Below, piece by piece: positions 31,077 to 40,034 of a DNA stretch of 64,000 nt. The notes under the pieces were generated by a model. The model had not been told where the DNA came from. It was given only the letters and a program-made list of their open reading frames with translations, and searched no databases. Source of the stretch: Maribacter sp. (GTDB taxonomy: Bacteria; Bacteroidota; Bacteroidia; Flavobacteriales; Flavobacteriaceae); contig JAHDDP010000007.1 of the NCBI GenBank assembly GCA_020629285.1, forward strand, positions 184,304-248,303, in the 5' to 3' direction. The number at the start of each line of letters is the position of its first letter. Within the stretch, counting starts at the first letter, position 1. The position numbers were made by a program, and so were the translations under genes.

Positions 31077-33113
31077 ATGAAAAAAGACAACTTTAAGCAT
31101 AGAGACATAAATTGGCTTTATTTTAATGAACGTGTTTTGCTTGAAGCAAAAAGTACCGACACGCCATTATTGGAGCGACTTAAATTTCTAGCAATTTTTT
31201 CATCCAATTTAGATGAGTATTTTAAAGTTCGTGTTTCGCAGTTGCGTCAAATTAAGCATTTGGATAAAAAGTTTCGCAAGAAACTAATGTTCAAGGCCAA
31301 CACCACGTTACAGCATATACTTAAAACAATTAATGAGCAGCAAATAGAATTTGGTAATGTAATCAAAGCTACACTTGCTGAATTGGAAACACATCATATA
31401 TATGTTCGCAACCTCTCTAACTTTACCAACGAACAAAAGCAATTCTTAAAATCATTATTTGATGAACGTATAGAAGAATTTTGTGCGGTCCACAAAGAAA
31501 ACTTAGAATTAACCGATGGAGCCCTTTATTTAGCGGTTGCTCACCCTAATCAAGAATATAGTATTGTTGAGATACCAACCCAAGATCAAGACAGATTTAT
31601 AAGTTTACCTGGAGCCGGACACCAATTTTGCTATTTAGATGACGCCATTCGATTGAATATTCAAAAATTAATACCTCAAAAGGAAATTGTTGGTTGCTAT
31701 TCTATTAAACTTTCAAGGGATGCTGAACTCTATTTAGAAGATGACTATTCTGATGTAGAATTAGTCGAAAAAATCTATAATTCGCTAGATAAACGTTTAT
31801 ACGGACAAGCAACGCGTTTACTTTATGACGAAGCAATGCCAAATTGGTTGCTAGAATCATTGAAGAAGGATTTTAAATTGGGAACCGTTGATTTATCGCC
31901 CGGTGGAGCATATCATAATTTGTCTGATTTCTTTTCTTTTCCACTTCCGGAAGGAACGGAACATTTACAATATCAGGATAAACCAGCTTTATCACATCCA
32001 AATTTATCTACAACCGAAAATATCTTTGATTGCATAGCTGCAAAAGACCAATTGGTACATTTTCCATATCAAGATTTTAAGGTAGTGGAAGATTTCTTGA
32101 CCGCAGCAGCTACAGACCCTATGGTCACCACTATTAAAATGACTATCTACCGTATTGCAAAAACCTCTACGCTAGCAGATGCTATTTTAACCGCATTGGA
32201 TAATAATAAAGAGGTTACTTTATTTGTAGAAGCCCAGGCTAGGTTTGACGAAGCAAATAATATAAAATGGGGACGCATTTTTGAGGAAAAAGGAGCCAAA
32301 GTCATTTTTAGTATACCTCAAGTAAAAGTGCATTCTAAAATTGCAATGATTTTCAGAAATGAAGATGACAAAGTAAAACGATACGCATACATAGGTACTG
32401 GTAATTTCAATGCTAAAACTTCCAAAATATATTGTGATCACGGGCTATTCACCGCCAACAAAAAAATAACAAAAGATTTAGGGCAGGTTTTTCAGGTTTT
32501 GGAGCGAAAAATCATAGTTCCAAAGCTAAAACGTTTATTGGTTTCTCCTTTTACCACCAGAATTACATTTTTAAATCTAATTCAAAACGAAATCAATGCT
32601 GCACGAGAAGGCAAAAAAGCAGCCATTACCGCAAAAATGAACAGCCTTGAGGATTCTGATATGATCAGGGCATTGTACAGAGCCGTTAATGCCGGTGTAA
32701 AAGTTAGACTGATCGTTAGGGGATTCTGTTGCTATTTGACCGCTAATGATGATCCTAGTGAGGGTATGAAAGATAATGTTTACATCACTAGTATTGTAGA
32801 TCGCTATTTGGAACACGGCAGAATTTACCTGTTCGAAAATGGAGGCGATGAATTAATGTATATTGGTTCTGCAGACTGGATGACCCGTAACCTAGACCGA
32901 AGAATTGAGGTTTTAACACCTATTCTAGATTCAGATATTTTTAAGGAATTAAAGCACATTTTAACCTTGCAGCTATATGATAACCAAAAAGCTCGTGTAT
33001 TAGACTTAGAAAACACCAATACAAAAGTAGCGCAATTACCCAATGAAGAAAGTATACGCTCTCAATATGCCATTTACGATTACCTTAAAAACAAACTAAA
33101 TGAAAACCGTTAG
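31077..33113 (+). CDS. ppk1: Polyphosphate kinase 1
   Basis: 678 residues with the PPK1 architecture: N domain (HRDINWLYFNERVLLEA, FLAIFSSNLDEYFKVRV), head domain and two phospholipase-D-like C domains. The phosphorylated histidine is His419 in VKVHSKIAMIF; the second conserved site is YLEHGRIYLFENGGDELMYIGSADWM. It makes inorganic polyphosphate from ATP at the cytoplasmic face. Length is normal. Its last 14 bases overlap the next gene, a substrate-binding-protein-like gene, in another frame, which implies translational coupling. Confidence 0.96.
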   Translation: MKKDNFKHRDINWLYFNERVLLEAKSTDTPLLERLKFLAIFSSNLDEYFKVRVSQLRQIKHLDKKFRKKLMFKANTTLQHILKTINEQQIEFGNVIKATLAELETHHIYVRNLSNFTNEQKQFLKSLFDERIEEFCAVHKENLELTDGALYLAVAHPNQEYSIVEIPTQDQDRFISLPGAGHQFCYLDDAIRLNIQKLIPQKEIVGCYSIKLSRDAELYLEDDYSDVELVEKIYNSLDKRLYGQATRLLYDEAMPNWLLESLKKDFKLGTVDLSPGGAYHNLSDFFSFPLPEGTEHLQYQDKPALSHPNLSTTENIFDCIAAKDQLVHFPYQDFKVVEDFLTAAATDPMVTTIKMTIYRIAKTSTLADAILTALDNNKEVTLFVEAQARFDEANNIKWGRIFEEKGAKVIFSIPQVKVHSKIAMIFRNEDDKVKRYAYIGTGNFNAKTSKIYCDHGLFTANKKITKDLGQVFQVLERKIIVPKLKRLLVSPFTTRITFLNLIQNEINAAREGKKAAITAKMNSLEDSDMIRALYRAVNAGVKVRLIVRGFCCYLTANDDPSEGMKDNVYITSIVDRYLEHGRIYLFENGGDELMYIGSADWMTRNLDRRIEVLTPILDSDIFKELKHILTLQLYDNQKARVLDLENTNTKVAQLPNEESIRSQYAIYDYLKNKLNENR

Positions 33114-33945
33114 AATTATAGGTGTACCAGAACATTTTAATCTTCCTTGGCACTTGGCTATCGAAGAAGGGGCTTTTGAAGAAAGAGGAATTAATTTAGA
33201 ATGGACTGAAATACCCGAAGGTACAGGTAGAATGAGTGAAATGCTTAAAAATAAGGATACCGACCTTGCAATCATCTTGACCGAAGGCATTGTAAAAAGC
33301 ATCACTGAAGGCAATGAAGTGAAAATTATTCAAGAATATATTGCCTCTCCCCTTCTTTGGGGTATTCATGTAGATGCTAAAAGCCCTTTTACTGCGCTAA
33401 CCGATTTAAAGGATACTACGGCTGCTATTAGTCGTTATGGTAGCGGAAGCCACCTTATGTCTTACGTTCAAGCCACAGAGATGGGTTGGGATACAAAAAA
33501 GTTGAAATTCGAATTGGTGAACAATTTAGACGGCGCTGTTCAAAGTCTATCTTCTGGTAGTGCCGATTATTTTATGTGGGAACGTTTTACCACTAAACCA
33601 TTGGTAGATAGTGGTGTTTTTAAACATTTAGGTAATTGCCCTACACCATGGCCTTGTTTCGTTTTGGTAGGTACTGATTCATTTTTAAAAGAAAACGAAA
33701 GTATATTGAATCATATACTTGAAATCATTAACATGTATACCGTTGAGTTCAAACAAATACCTAGAATAGATGCTACTTTAGCCAATAGATATCATCAAAA
33801 GTTAGAGGATATACAAGAATGGTTGCAACTTACGCAATGGAGCCAAAAGCAACTACCGGAAAATACCTTGAAAAGAGTTCAGCATACTTTAAAGGAACTA
33901 AATTTAATAGACAAAATAGTTCCCGTATCAGAAATATTAAAGTAA
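33100..33945 (+). CDS. Cytosolic type 2 periplasmic-binding-protein-fold protein (Ca3427/NMT1-like)
   Basis: 281 residues of the PBP2 fold seen in nitrate/sulfonate/taurine-binding proteins: VRIIGVPEHFNLPWHLAIEEGAFEERG, DLAIILTEGIVKSI, SRYGSGSHLMSYVQA and YFMWERFTTKPLVDSG. It has no signal peptide or lipobox, and no permease or ATPase gene is nearby, so it is unlikely to serve an ABC importer. It resembles the orphan Ca3427-type subgroup also found in eukaryotes. Start ATG 33100 lies inside the end of ppk1 (14-base overlap), so it is coupled to polyphosphate kinase. The ligand is unknown; a phosphate- or amine-linked role is speculation. Confidence 0.85.
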   Translation: MKTVRIIGVPEHFNLPWHLAIEEGAFEERGINLEWTEIPEGTGRMSEMLKNKDTDLAIILTEGIVKSITEGNEVKIIQEYIASPLLWGIHVDAKSPFTALTDLKDTTAAISRYGSGSHLMSYVQATEMGWDTKKLKFELVNNLDGAVQSLSSGSADYFMWERFTTKPLVDSGVFKHLGNCPTPWPCFVLVGTDSFLKENESILNHILEIINMYTVEFKQIPRIDATLANRYHQKLEDIQEWLQLTQWSQKQLPENTLKRVQHTLKELNLIDKIVPVSEILK

Positions 33946-33946
33946 A

Positions 33947-34375
33947 CTAGATTGCCGCTAAGCTAAAATGTTTTTGAATTAATGCTTTAAACGTATCATC
34001 GGAAAGAGGTTTTTGAGCAAAATCGGCAATGTACTTATTGGCAATCGCGCGCTCTTTATCTTCTTTGTTATCACTTATGGTAACTAGAACTATCGTGATT
34101 TGCTCTTTTAATTTTTTAGGTACAAGATCCTCGTAAGCATCCATAAACTGCCAACCATCCATAACTGGCATTCTCAAATCCAACATGACCATACATGGCA
34201 ATTCTAATTGCTCTTGACCTTTACCGAGAATGAAATCTATGGCTTCTTGGCCATTTAACGCAGAATTGATGTTTACATCCATATCCAATTTATTAATAAA
34301 GATGGAATGTAAGAAGTTGCTCGCATCGTCATCATCTACCAACAAAATGGTATTTAACCTGTCTAAATTATTCAT
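33947..34375 (-). CDS. Single-domain response regulator (CheY-like receiver)
   Basis: 142 residues with no output domain. Receiver residues are present: the acidic pair in LLVDDDDASN, the phosphoacceptor Asp in VMLDLRMPVMDGW, Thr in VLVTIS and Lys in FAQKPLS. It resembles Bacteroidota response regulators that pass phosphate in multi-step relays or act by protein contact. No kinase is encoded nearby. Convergent with the ppk1 operon, with one base between the stop codons. Confidence 0.93.
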   Translation of the reverse strand: MNNLDRLNTILLVDDDDASNFLHSIFINKLDMDVNINSALNGQEAIDFILGKGQEQLELPCMVMLDLRMPVMDGWQFMDAYEDLVPKKLKEQITIVLVTISDNKEDKERAIANKYIADFAQKPLSDDTFKALIQKHFSLAAI

Positions 34376-34447
34376 AATGAGTTGTTATTAAGTTAGAAAC
34401 CCAAAATTGTATCCCAAAGTACAATCAAAGTCTAATAAATATCTAAC

Positions 34448-35113
34448 TTACCAAGTTATGCTTTTATTGTATACATCATCCAATATTTTATTACACGACG
34501 AAAAATGTTGGTTTCCAAACCAATATCCACGATTGGCACTTAATGGTGAAGGGTGACCTGTTGACAATATAACATGTTTTTCTGCATCTATAAGTTTCAT
34601 TTTCTTCTTTGCAAAGCCTCCCCACAACATAAAAACGATTTTTTCGCTATTTTCTGAGAGTTTTGAAATAACTGCATCGGTAAAAATCTCCCAACCTTGT
34701 TTTTGATGGCTTCCTGCTTCATGCGCCCTAACCGTAAGCGTAGCATTTAATAGCAAAACACCTTGTTCGGCCCATCGCTCTAGATTTCCGCTTTCAGGAT
34801 AGGGAATATTTAAATCGCTTTCAATCTCCTTAAAAATGTTTACTAACGAAGGTGGATGCTTTATACCGTCTTTTACAGAAAAACACAATCCATTCGCCTG
34901 TTCAGGACCATGATAAGGGTCTTGACCAATAATTACTACTTTGGTATCCGGAAAAGCGCAATAATTAAAAGCTGAAAAAATATCGGAGAATTTAGGATAA
35001 CACGTGTATTGGTCATATTCTTTTTGCACGAATTGCATCAAGTTTTTAAAATAAGGCTTATCAAATTCTTGCCCCAATTGATTTTTCCAACTTTTATCCA
35101 ATTCTATATCCAT
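34448..35113 (-). CDS. ung: Uracil-DNA glycosylase (family 1)
   Basis: About 221 residues with the family-1 motifs: water-activating GQDPYHGPEQANGLCFSV, LLLNATLTVR, FMLWGGFAKK and the minor-groove HPSPLSANRGYWFGNQHF. It removes uracil from DNA in base-excision repair. Start taken at ATG 35113 (MDIELDKSWKNQLG), matching the usual Ung N-terminus; ATG 35143 would add ten residues of no known match. Transcribed divergently from mutS2. Confidence 0.96.
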   Translation of the reverse strand: MDIELDKSWKNQLGQEFDKPYFKNLMQFVQKEYDQYTCYPKFSDIFSAFNYCAFPDTKVVIIGQDPYHGPEQANGLCFSVKDGIKHPPSLVNIFKEIESDLNIPYPESGNLERWAEQGVLLLNATLTVRAHEAGSHQKQGWEIFTDAVISKLSENSEKIVFMLWGGFAKKKMKLIDAEKHVILSTGHPSPLSANRGYWFGNQHFSSCNKILDDVYNKSITW

Positions 35114-35243
35114 AGCTTTTCTCTTAAACCGATTTAAAATCAAAGTTACTATTAACCTTGTCGTAAATCAATGCCTATTCAATATCGCCCAACTTCCACT
35201 GAGTTCAGCATATTCAAGTTTATAAAATTTCATTGTCAATGCG

Positions 35244-35251
35244 TACCTTTG
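35244..35251 (+). promoter_or_regulatory. -7 promoter box for mutS2
   Basis: TACCTTTG lies 19 bases before the GTG start at 35271, identical to the box of the TerC gene. The -33 element is not clear. Confidence 0.55.
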
Positions 35252-35270
35252 CAATTCATTCAAATAGAAC

Positions 35271-37442
35271 GTGGCAAACATACATACGAAAACATTACAA
35301 GATTTAGAATTTCCTTCTGTATTACAACAAATTTCTGCGCGTTGCCATACTGAACTAGGTAAACAATCGGCATTGGAAATCGCTCCGTTTATTACTGGCG
35401 AGGTCATTAAAGTAGAACTAGGCAAAACAGCAGAATATTTATCATCGCTAATTAGTGAAAACCGAATTCCAAATCATGGTTTCGACGCTATTAATGCCGA
35501 CCTGAAACTGCTTAAAATTGAAAACACAACGCTAGAGTTACAAGGATTCAAAAGAATTGCAAGCATATGTACCACAGTTGTTCAACATCAGAAATTCTTT
35601 AAAAAATTTAAAGAGTACTATCCGCTTTTATATGATTTTGCCATAGCATTGGAACAGAATACCGAAATTCCCATATTGATCAATAATGTTATCGATCGGT
35701 TCGGAGAGGTCAAGGATAATGCATCTAACGAGTTATTTGTCATTAGAAGGCAAATTAATGCCGTTCGTGGAAAAATAAGCCAAAGCTTCGGCTCTGCATT
35801 GAACACCTACCAATCATCAGATTATTTAGATGAAATTAGGGAGTCTGTAGTGGAAAATAGACGAGTTTTAGCGGTTAAGGCAATGTATCGCAAGAAAGTG
35901 AAGGGTGCCGTAATGGGTACTTCTAAAACCGGGAGCATCGTCTACATTGAACCTGAAGCCGCTCTAAAATACAGCCGCGAACTCAATAATCTGGAATTTG
36001 AGGAAAAAGAAGAGGTACAGCGCATACTTAAACAATTAACGAACCAAATAAGACCGTTTAGAGCGCTTTTAAGCGACTATCAGAATTATTTAACTCAAGT
36101 AGACGTAATTGCCGCAAAAGCAAAGTACGCAGAAGATATTAACGCCCTATTGCCAAAAATCAATTCTGACAATAGATTGTTTTTGCGAGATGCATTTCAT
36201 CCATTGCTTTTTTTAAATAATAAGCGCAAAGGTGAAAAGACCTATCCGCAAACAATTGAACTGCATGACGAAAATAGAATCATAGTCATTTCCGGTCCTA
36301 ATGCAGGCGGTAAGAGTATTACATTAAAAACTATTGGTCTACTTCAAGTTATGCTTCAAAGCGGAATGCTGATTCCCGTTCATGAGAGAAGTGAAGTTTG
36401 CTTTTTCAAAAAGATTCTAACGGATATTGGAGACAACCAAAGTATTGAAAATCATTTAAGTACATACAGTTACCGCTTAAAGAACATGAACCAATTCTTA
36501 AAGCGTTGCGATAATAACACTTTATTCCTTATCGACGAATTTGGTACTGGAAGTGATCCAGAATTAGGCGGTGCCCTTGCCGAGGCTTTCTTGGAAGTAT
36601 TCTACGAAAGAGGCTCATACGGCGTAATCACAACTCATTACGCTAACTTAAAAGCACTGGCCAACGAATTACCGCACGTAACCAATGCAAACATGCTTTT
36701 TGATGGTAAAACACTAGAACCTACCTTTCAATTGATTTTAGGACAAGCAGGTAGTTCGTTTACATTTGAGGTGGCCCAAAAGAACGGCATTCCCTATTCT
36801 CTCATTAACAAAGCCAAAAAGAAAATAGAGCGCGGCAAAGTGAGGTTCGATGCTACTATTGCCAAACTGCAAAAAGAACGTAGTAAAATGGCACAAACGG
36901 GCTCAAGGTTAAAAGAGGAAGAAAACAAGGCCAGGGAAGAGAACGAAAGATTGGAAAAGCTAAATGCTAAAATAAAATCTAAACTCGAAAATTACCAAGA
37001 ACTTTATGATCATGACCAGCGTATGATTCAACTGGGCAATAAAGTGAATGTTGCCGCAGATAAATATTTTCAGGATAACAAAAAAAGACCTTTGGTTTCA
37101 GAATTATTGAGAATCGTTGAAACCGAAAATAGCAAGCGAAAGAAGAAATCTGCAAATCAAGCCAAGGCTGAGCGAGCTAAAAAAGCAAAGGTGGCTCAAG
37201 AAGTTCAAAAAGAAGTAAAGGTTATTCGTGAGAAGAAGAAGGTTGAAAAGAAGAAAGCCATTTTCAAGGAAAAGAATAAACCTAGACCTGTTTTTAAAAT
37301 TGGTGACCGCGTTCGTATGTTAGATGGTAAAGCTGTAGGCAGTATAGATTCGCTTGAAAAAGGGAAAGCTATTGTCAACTATGGCATATTTACTACCAAT
37401 GTTAGTATAGACCAACTAGAAATGGTTCAAAAGAAGAAATAA
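35271..37442 (+). CDS. mutS2: MutS2-type ATPase without Smr domain
   Basis: 723 residues, GTG start. The lever/clamp-like helical region precedes an ABC-type ATPase with Walker A ISGPNAGGKSITLK (about 341-354), signature NHLSTYSYRL, Walker B TLFLIDEFGTGSD and the ABC MSH switch THYANLK. A long Lys/Glu-rich coiled coil (about 540-680) and a small beta domain (FKIGDRVRMLDGKAVGSI...) end the protein. The C-terminal Smr nuclease domain that completes many MutS2 proteins (about 780 aa) is missing, so the annotated endonuclease activity would be absent. Roles in the family include anti-recombination and splitting of collided ribosomes; the latter needs only the ATPase and KOW-like parts. Confidence 0.93.
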   Translation: MANIHTKTLQDLEFPSVLQQISARCHTELGKQSALEIAPFITGEVIKVELGKTAEYLSSLISENRIPNHGFDAINADLKLLKIENTTLELQGFKRIASICTTVVQHQKFFKKFKEYYPLLYDFAIALEQNTEIPILINNVIDRFGEVKDNASNELFVIRRQINAVRGKISQSFGSALNTYQSSDYLDEIRESVVENRRVLAVKAMYRKKVKGAVMGTSKTGSIVYIEPEAALKYSRELNNLEFEEKEEVQRILKQLTNQIRPFRALLSDYQNYLTQVDVIAAKAKYAEDINALLPKINSDNRLFLRDAFHPLLFLNNKRKGEKTYPQTIELHDENRIIVISGPNAGGKSITLKTIGLLQVMLQSGMLIPVHERSEVCFFKKILTDIGDNQSIENHLSTYSYRLKNMNQFLKRCDNNTLFLIDEFGTGSDPELGGALAEAFLEVFYERGSYGVITTHYANLKALANELPHVTNANMLFDGKTLEPTFQLILGQAGSSFTFEVAQKNGIPYSLINKAKKKIERGKVRFDATIAKLQKERSKMAQTGSRLKEEENKAREENERLEKLNAKIKSKLENYQELYDHDQRMIQLGNKVNVAADKYFQDNKKRPLVSELLRIVETENSKRKKKSANQAKAERAKKAKVAQEVQKEVKVIREKKKVEKKKAIFKEKNKPRPVFKIGDRVRMLDGKAVGSIDSLEKGKAIVNYGIFTTNVSIDQLEMVQKKK

Positions 37443-37600
37443 CGCTATATTTCAGCTAGTTACAAATAATCGTATACGATTATTTTGGATTTTTAAAACT
37501 ACTTTTAGTAGTCATTGTCATTTAATTTTGGAATAATAATCGCAATTTTATTATAAAAATGTTATGAGTTGTTGATTAAAAATTGTTTTAATTTTACAAT

Positions 37601-38005
37601 GTGAATTCAAATAAAAAAATCATTCTTTTTGATGGTGTTTGCAACCTATGCAACAGTAGTGTTCAATTTGCTATAAAGCGAGATGAAAATGATGTTTTTA
37701 GATACGCTGCTATTCAAAGTGAAACTGGCGAAAGGTTATTGGCCGAGCGAAATATCGATACTAATGAAATCGATTCCATCATTCTTATTGAACCCAATAT
37801 AGCCTATTACACAAAATCTACCGCTGCGCTGGAAATAGGGAAAGATCTGAAAGGACTTCGCACAATTTCATCCATTTTACTTTGGCTTCCCGAGTCATTT
37901 AGGAATATCGTATATGATTTTATTGCCGCAAATAGGTACAAATGGTACGGTAAAAAAGAGGCTTGTATGGTTCCTACTAAAGAACTGAAAAGCAAATTCT
38001 TATAA
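37601..38005 (+). CDS. DCC-family thiol-disulfide oxidoreductase-like protein
   Basis: 134 residues with the DCC (DUF393) signature: an N-terminal IILFDGVCNLCNSSVQF with the Cys14-x2-Cys17 pair directly after the Asp, then FRYAAIQSETG and a YKWYGKKEACMVPT end. Members are thioredoxin-like and are predicted to act in thiol-disulfide exchange. Start GTG 37601; an ATG two bases upstream is out of frame. Monocistronic as far as can be seen. Confidence 0.9.
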   Translation: MNSNKKIILFDGVCNLCNSSVQFAIKRDENDVFRYAAIQSETGERLLAERNIDTNEIDSIILIEPNIAYYTKSTAALEIGKDLKGLRTISSILLWLPESFRNIVYDFIAANRYKWYGKKEACMVPTKELKSKFL

Positions 38006-38134
38006 TTAGTATTTATTAGCGGGTTGCACCTTTTTTAATTCTAATATTAAAACTTTTATCTCAATCACCCCATAAATCTATACTTCTCATTTCATTGCCT
38101 TATATTCTGGTCGTTGGATATTAAAGTGAATAGT

Positions 38135-39229
38135 ATGAGCAAAGTAAAGAGAAAACGCTACAAGAAGAAAAGATATGTATTACCGGTAGTATTCATATTA
38201 CTTGTTATTATTATTCGTTTGTCTCTCCCCTATCTTGTAAAAGATTATGTTAATAAAGTTCTTGCAGATATACCTGGTTATTATGGTCATGTTGAAGATA
38301 TCGATATTTCGTTAATCAGAGGAGCATATACTATACACGGTATGTTTCTAAATACTGTTGAGGGTAATACTGAAATACCTTTTTTAGATTTTAAGAAAAC
38401 CGATATCTCTGTTGAATGGAATGCTTTGTTCAAAGGTAGAATCGTTAGTGAAATTGAAATGCAGCAACCTACGATTATTTACGTTTTTGAAGATCAACAA
38501 CAAGACACCACCACAGTAGCAGATACGGAAGATTGGACCAAAGCCTTAACTGATCTGGTGCCAATCGATATTAATCAATTAACCATAAAAGACGGAAAAT
38601 TTGCCTTTGTACAACTGCAGGCGAACCCAAATATCGATTTAAATTTAACCAATGTACAGTTAACCGCTTCTAACTTAAGAAATGTTATAGAAAAGAGCAG
38701 GACTTTACCTTCGTCCATTAACGCGACCGCAATTTCCATCGGTAACGGAGATGTATATCTAGACGGCAAAATGAATTTGGTAAAGGAAATACCAGATATG
38801 GATATCGAATTTGGTTTGGAGAATGCCAATGCTAAGGCTCTTAACGATTTTACAAACCATTACGCCGGTATAGACTTCGATGAAGGTTCTTTTGATCTAT
38901 TTGGAGAACTTGCCATTGCCGACGGTTACATGAAGGGCTCTTTTAAACCTATTTTAAAGAATGCCAAGCTGATCGGAAAGGATGATGGTTTTCTTAAAAC
39001 CCTATGGGAAGGATTTGTAGGCTTTTTCAAATTCGTTCTAAAAAACCACAAAAAAGATACTCTTGCCACCAAGATACCTGTTGAGGGAGATTTAAACAAT
39101 GTTAAAACCAGAGTTTTGCCCACTATAACAAGAATATTTAGAAATGCATGGATTCAAGCTTACAAAGATGTCATTGATGACGATCTTGATTACCAAGATG
39201 CCACGCAAGGTGCAGATAAGCGCAAATGA
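38135..39229 (+). CDS. DUF748 / AsmA-like membrane-anchored protein
   Basis: About 364 residues: a very basic N-terminus (KVKRKRYKKKR), one transmembrane helix (YVLPVVFILLVIIIRLSL) and a periplasmic domain of repeated beta-strands with DUF748-type sequence (GHVEDIDISLIRGAYTIHGMFL, PFLDFKKTDISVEWNALFKGRIVSEIEM, INQLTIKDGKF). DUF748/AsmA-like proteins form bridge-like grooves thought to move lipids across the envelope. Start at ATG 38135, since TTG 38114 would add seven polar residues. The DUF1206 gene follows 7 bases later. Confidence 0.88.
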   Translation: MSKVKRKRYKKKRYVLPVVFILLVIIIRLSLPYLVKDYVNKVLADIPGYYGHVEDIDISLIRGAYTIHGMFLNTVEGNTEIPFLDFKKTDISVEWNALFKGRIVSEIEMQQPTIIYVFEDQQQDTTTVADTEDWTKALTDLVPIDINQLTIKDGKFAFVQLQANPNIDLNLTNVQLTASNLRNVIEKSRTLPSSINATAISIGNGDVYLDGKMNLVKEIPDMDIEFGLENANAKALNDFTNHYAGIDFDEGSFDLFGELAIADGYMKGSFKPILKNAKLIGKDDGFLKTLWEGFVGFFKFVLKNHKKDTLATKIPVEGDLNNVKTRVLPTITRIFRNAWIQAYKDVIDDDLDYQDATQGADKRK

Positions 39230-39236
39230 TAAAACC

Positions 39237-40028
39237 ATGAATCGAAAAATAAAGAAAATAGCCTTGATTGGTAATGTAGCAAAAGGAGCGGTATATATTA
39301 CAACGGGTATTCTAACATTTTTGACTACTATTGATATGGGTGGTCAAAAGGCAGGTAAATTATCTACTATTGATTATTTGGAACAACAAAGTTTTGGTGC
39401 ATCTATTGTTATATTATTGGGGATAGGGCTGTTATGCTATGCTATATGGCGATTATTACAAGGTATCACAGATCCCGAAGGTATTGGTACCGATCCCAAA
39501 AATATGGCTAAGCGGACTGGCTTTGCGATAAGCGGAATCATTTATGCTGGTCTGGGATTTATAGCTATTGCTGACGCATTGGATTTAAATCTCTTTTCTG
39601 GAAACGAAAATTCAAAATCATCTTTTCTTACCGGTACTACAGGTTCTTTAATATTCATGGGAATAGGGATTGGATTGGGTTTAAAAGGTATATATCAATT
39701 CATCAAGGCATTTAAAGGTGAATTTCTTGAACCATTTAAAATAGACTCCCTTTCTTCTATCAATAAAAGAAAATTTATCAAAAGAATTGGTTATGCAGGT
39801 CTCATTTCTAGAGGCATTGTAACGAGCATTGTCTCCTATTTCTTTATTAGAGCAGCAATAAATATCAAAGAGTCTGGCTCCGAAAAACTTAAAGGCACTT
39901 CAGAGGCTTTCTTTTTTATCCAAGATCAAATGTTTGGCAAATATTTGTTAGGTACGGTAGCTTTAGGCTTGGTTTGTTACGGACTGTTTATGTTCAGCAC
40001 GGCCGCTTATCGCAGATATGATGACTAA
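39237..40028 (+). CDS. DUF1206 membrane protein
   Basis: 263 residues with six transmembrane helices in three tandem pairs, the DUF1206 repeat: each begins with an R/KxG(Y/N) A-rich helix (IALIGNVAKGAVYITTGIL, KRTGFAISGIIYAGLGFIAIAD, KRIGYAGLISRGIVTSIVS) and ends with a LLCYAIWRL-like helix. Start ATG 39237 (MNRKIKK); the frame is open back to 39144 but that part overlaps the DUF748 gene. Function of the family is unknown. Co-transcribed with the DUF748 gene. Confidence 0.88.
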   Translation: MNRKIKKIALIGNVAKGAVYITTGILTFLTTIDMGGQKAGKLSTIDYLEQQSFGASIVILLGIGLLCYAIWRLLQGITDPEGIGTDPKNMAKRTGFAISGIIYAGLGFIAIADALDLNLFSGNENSKSSFLTGTTGSLIFMGIGIGLGLKGIYQFIKAFKGEFLEPFKIDSLSSINKRKFIKRIGYAGLISRGIVTSIVSYFFIRAAINIKESGSEKLKGTSEAFFFIQDQMFGKYLLGTVALGLVCYGLFMFSTAAYRRYDD

Positions 40029-40034
40029 ACCAAT

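Noticed and set aside
39144-39236. N-terminal extension of the DUF1206 gene
   Set aside because: Overlaps the end of the DUF748 gene in another frame; ATG 39237 begins the conserved part.
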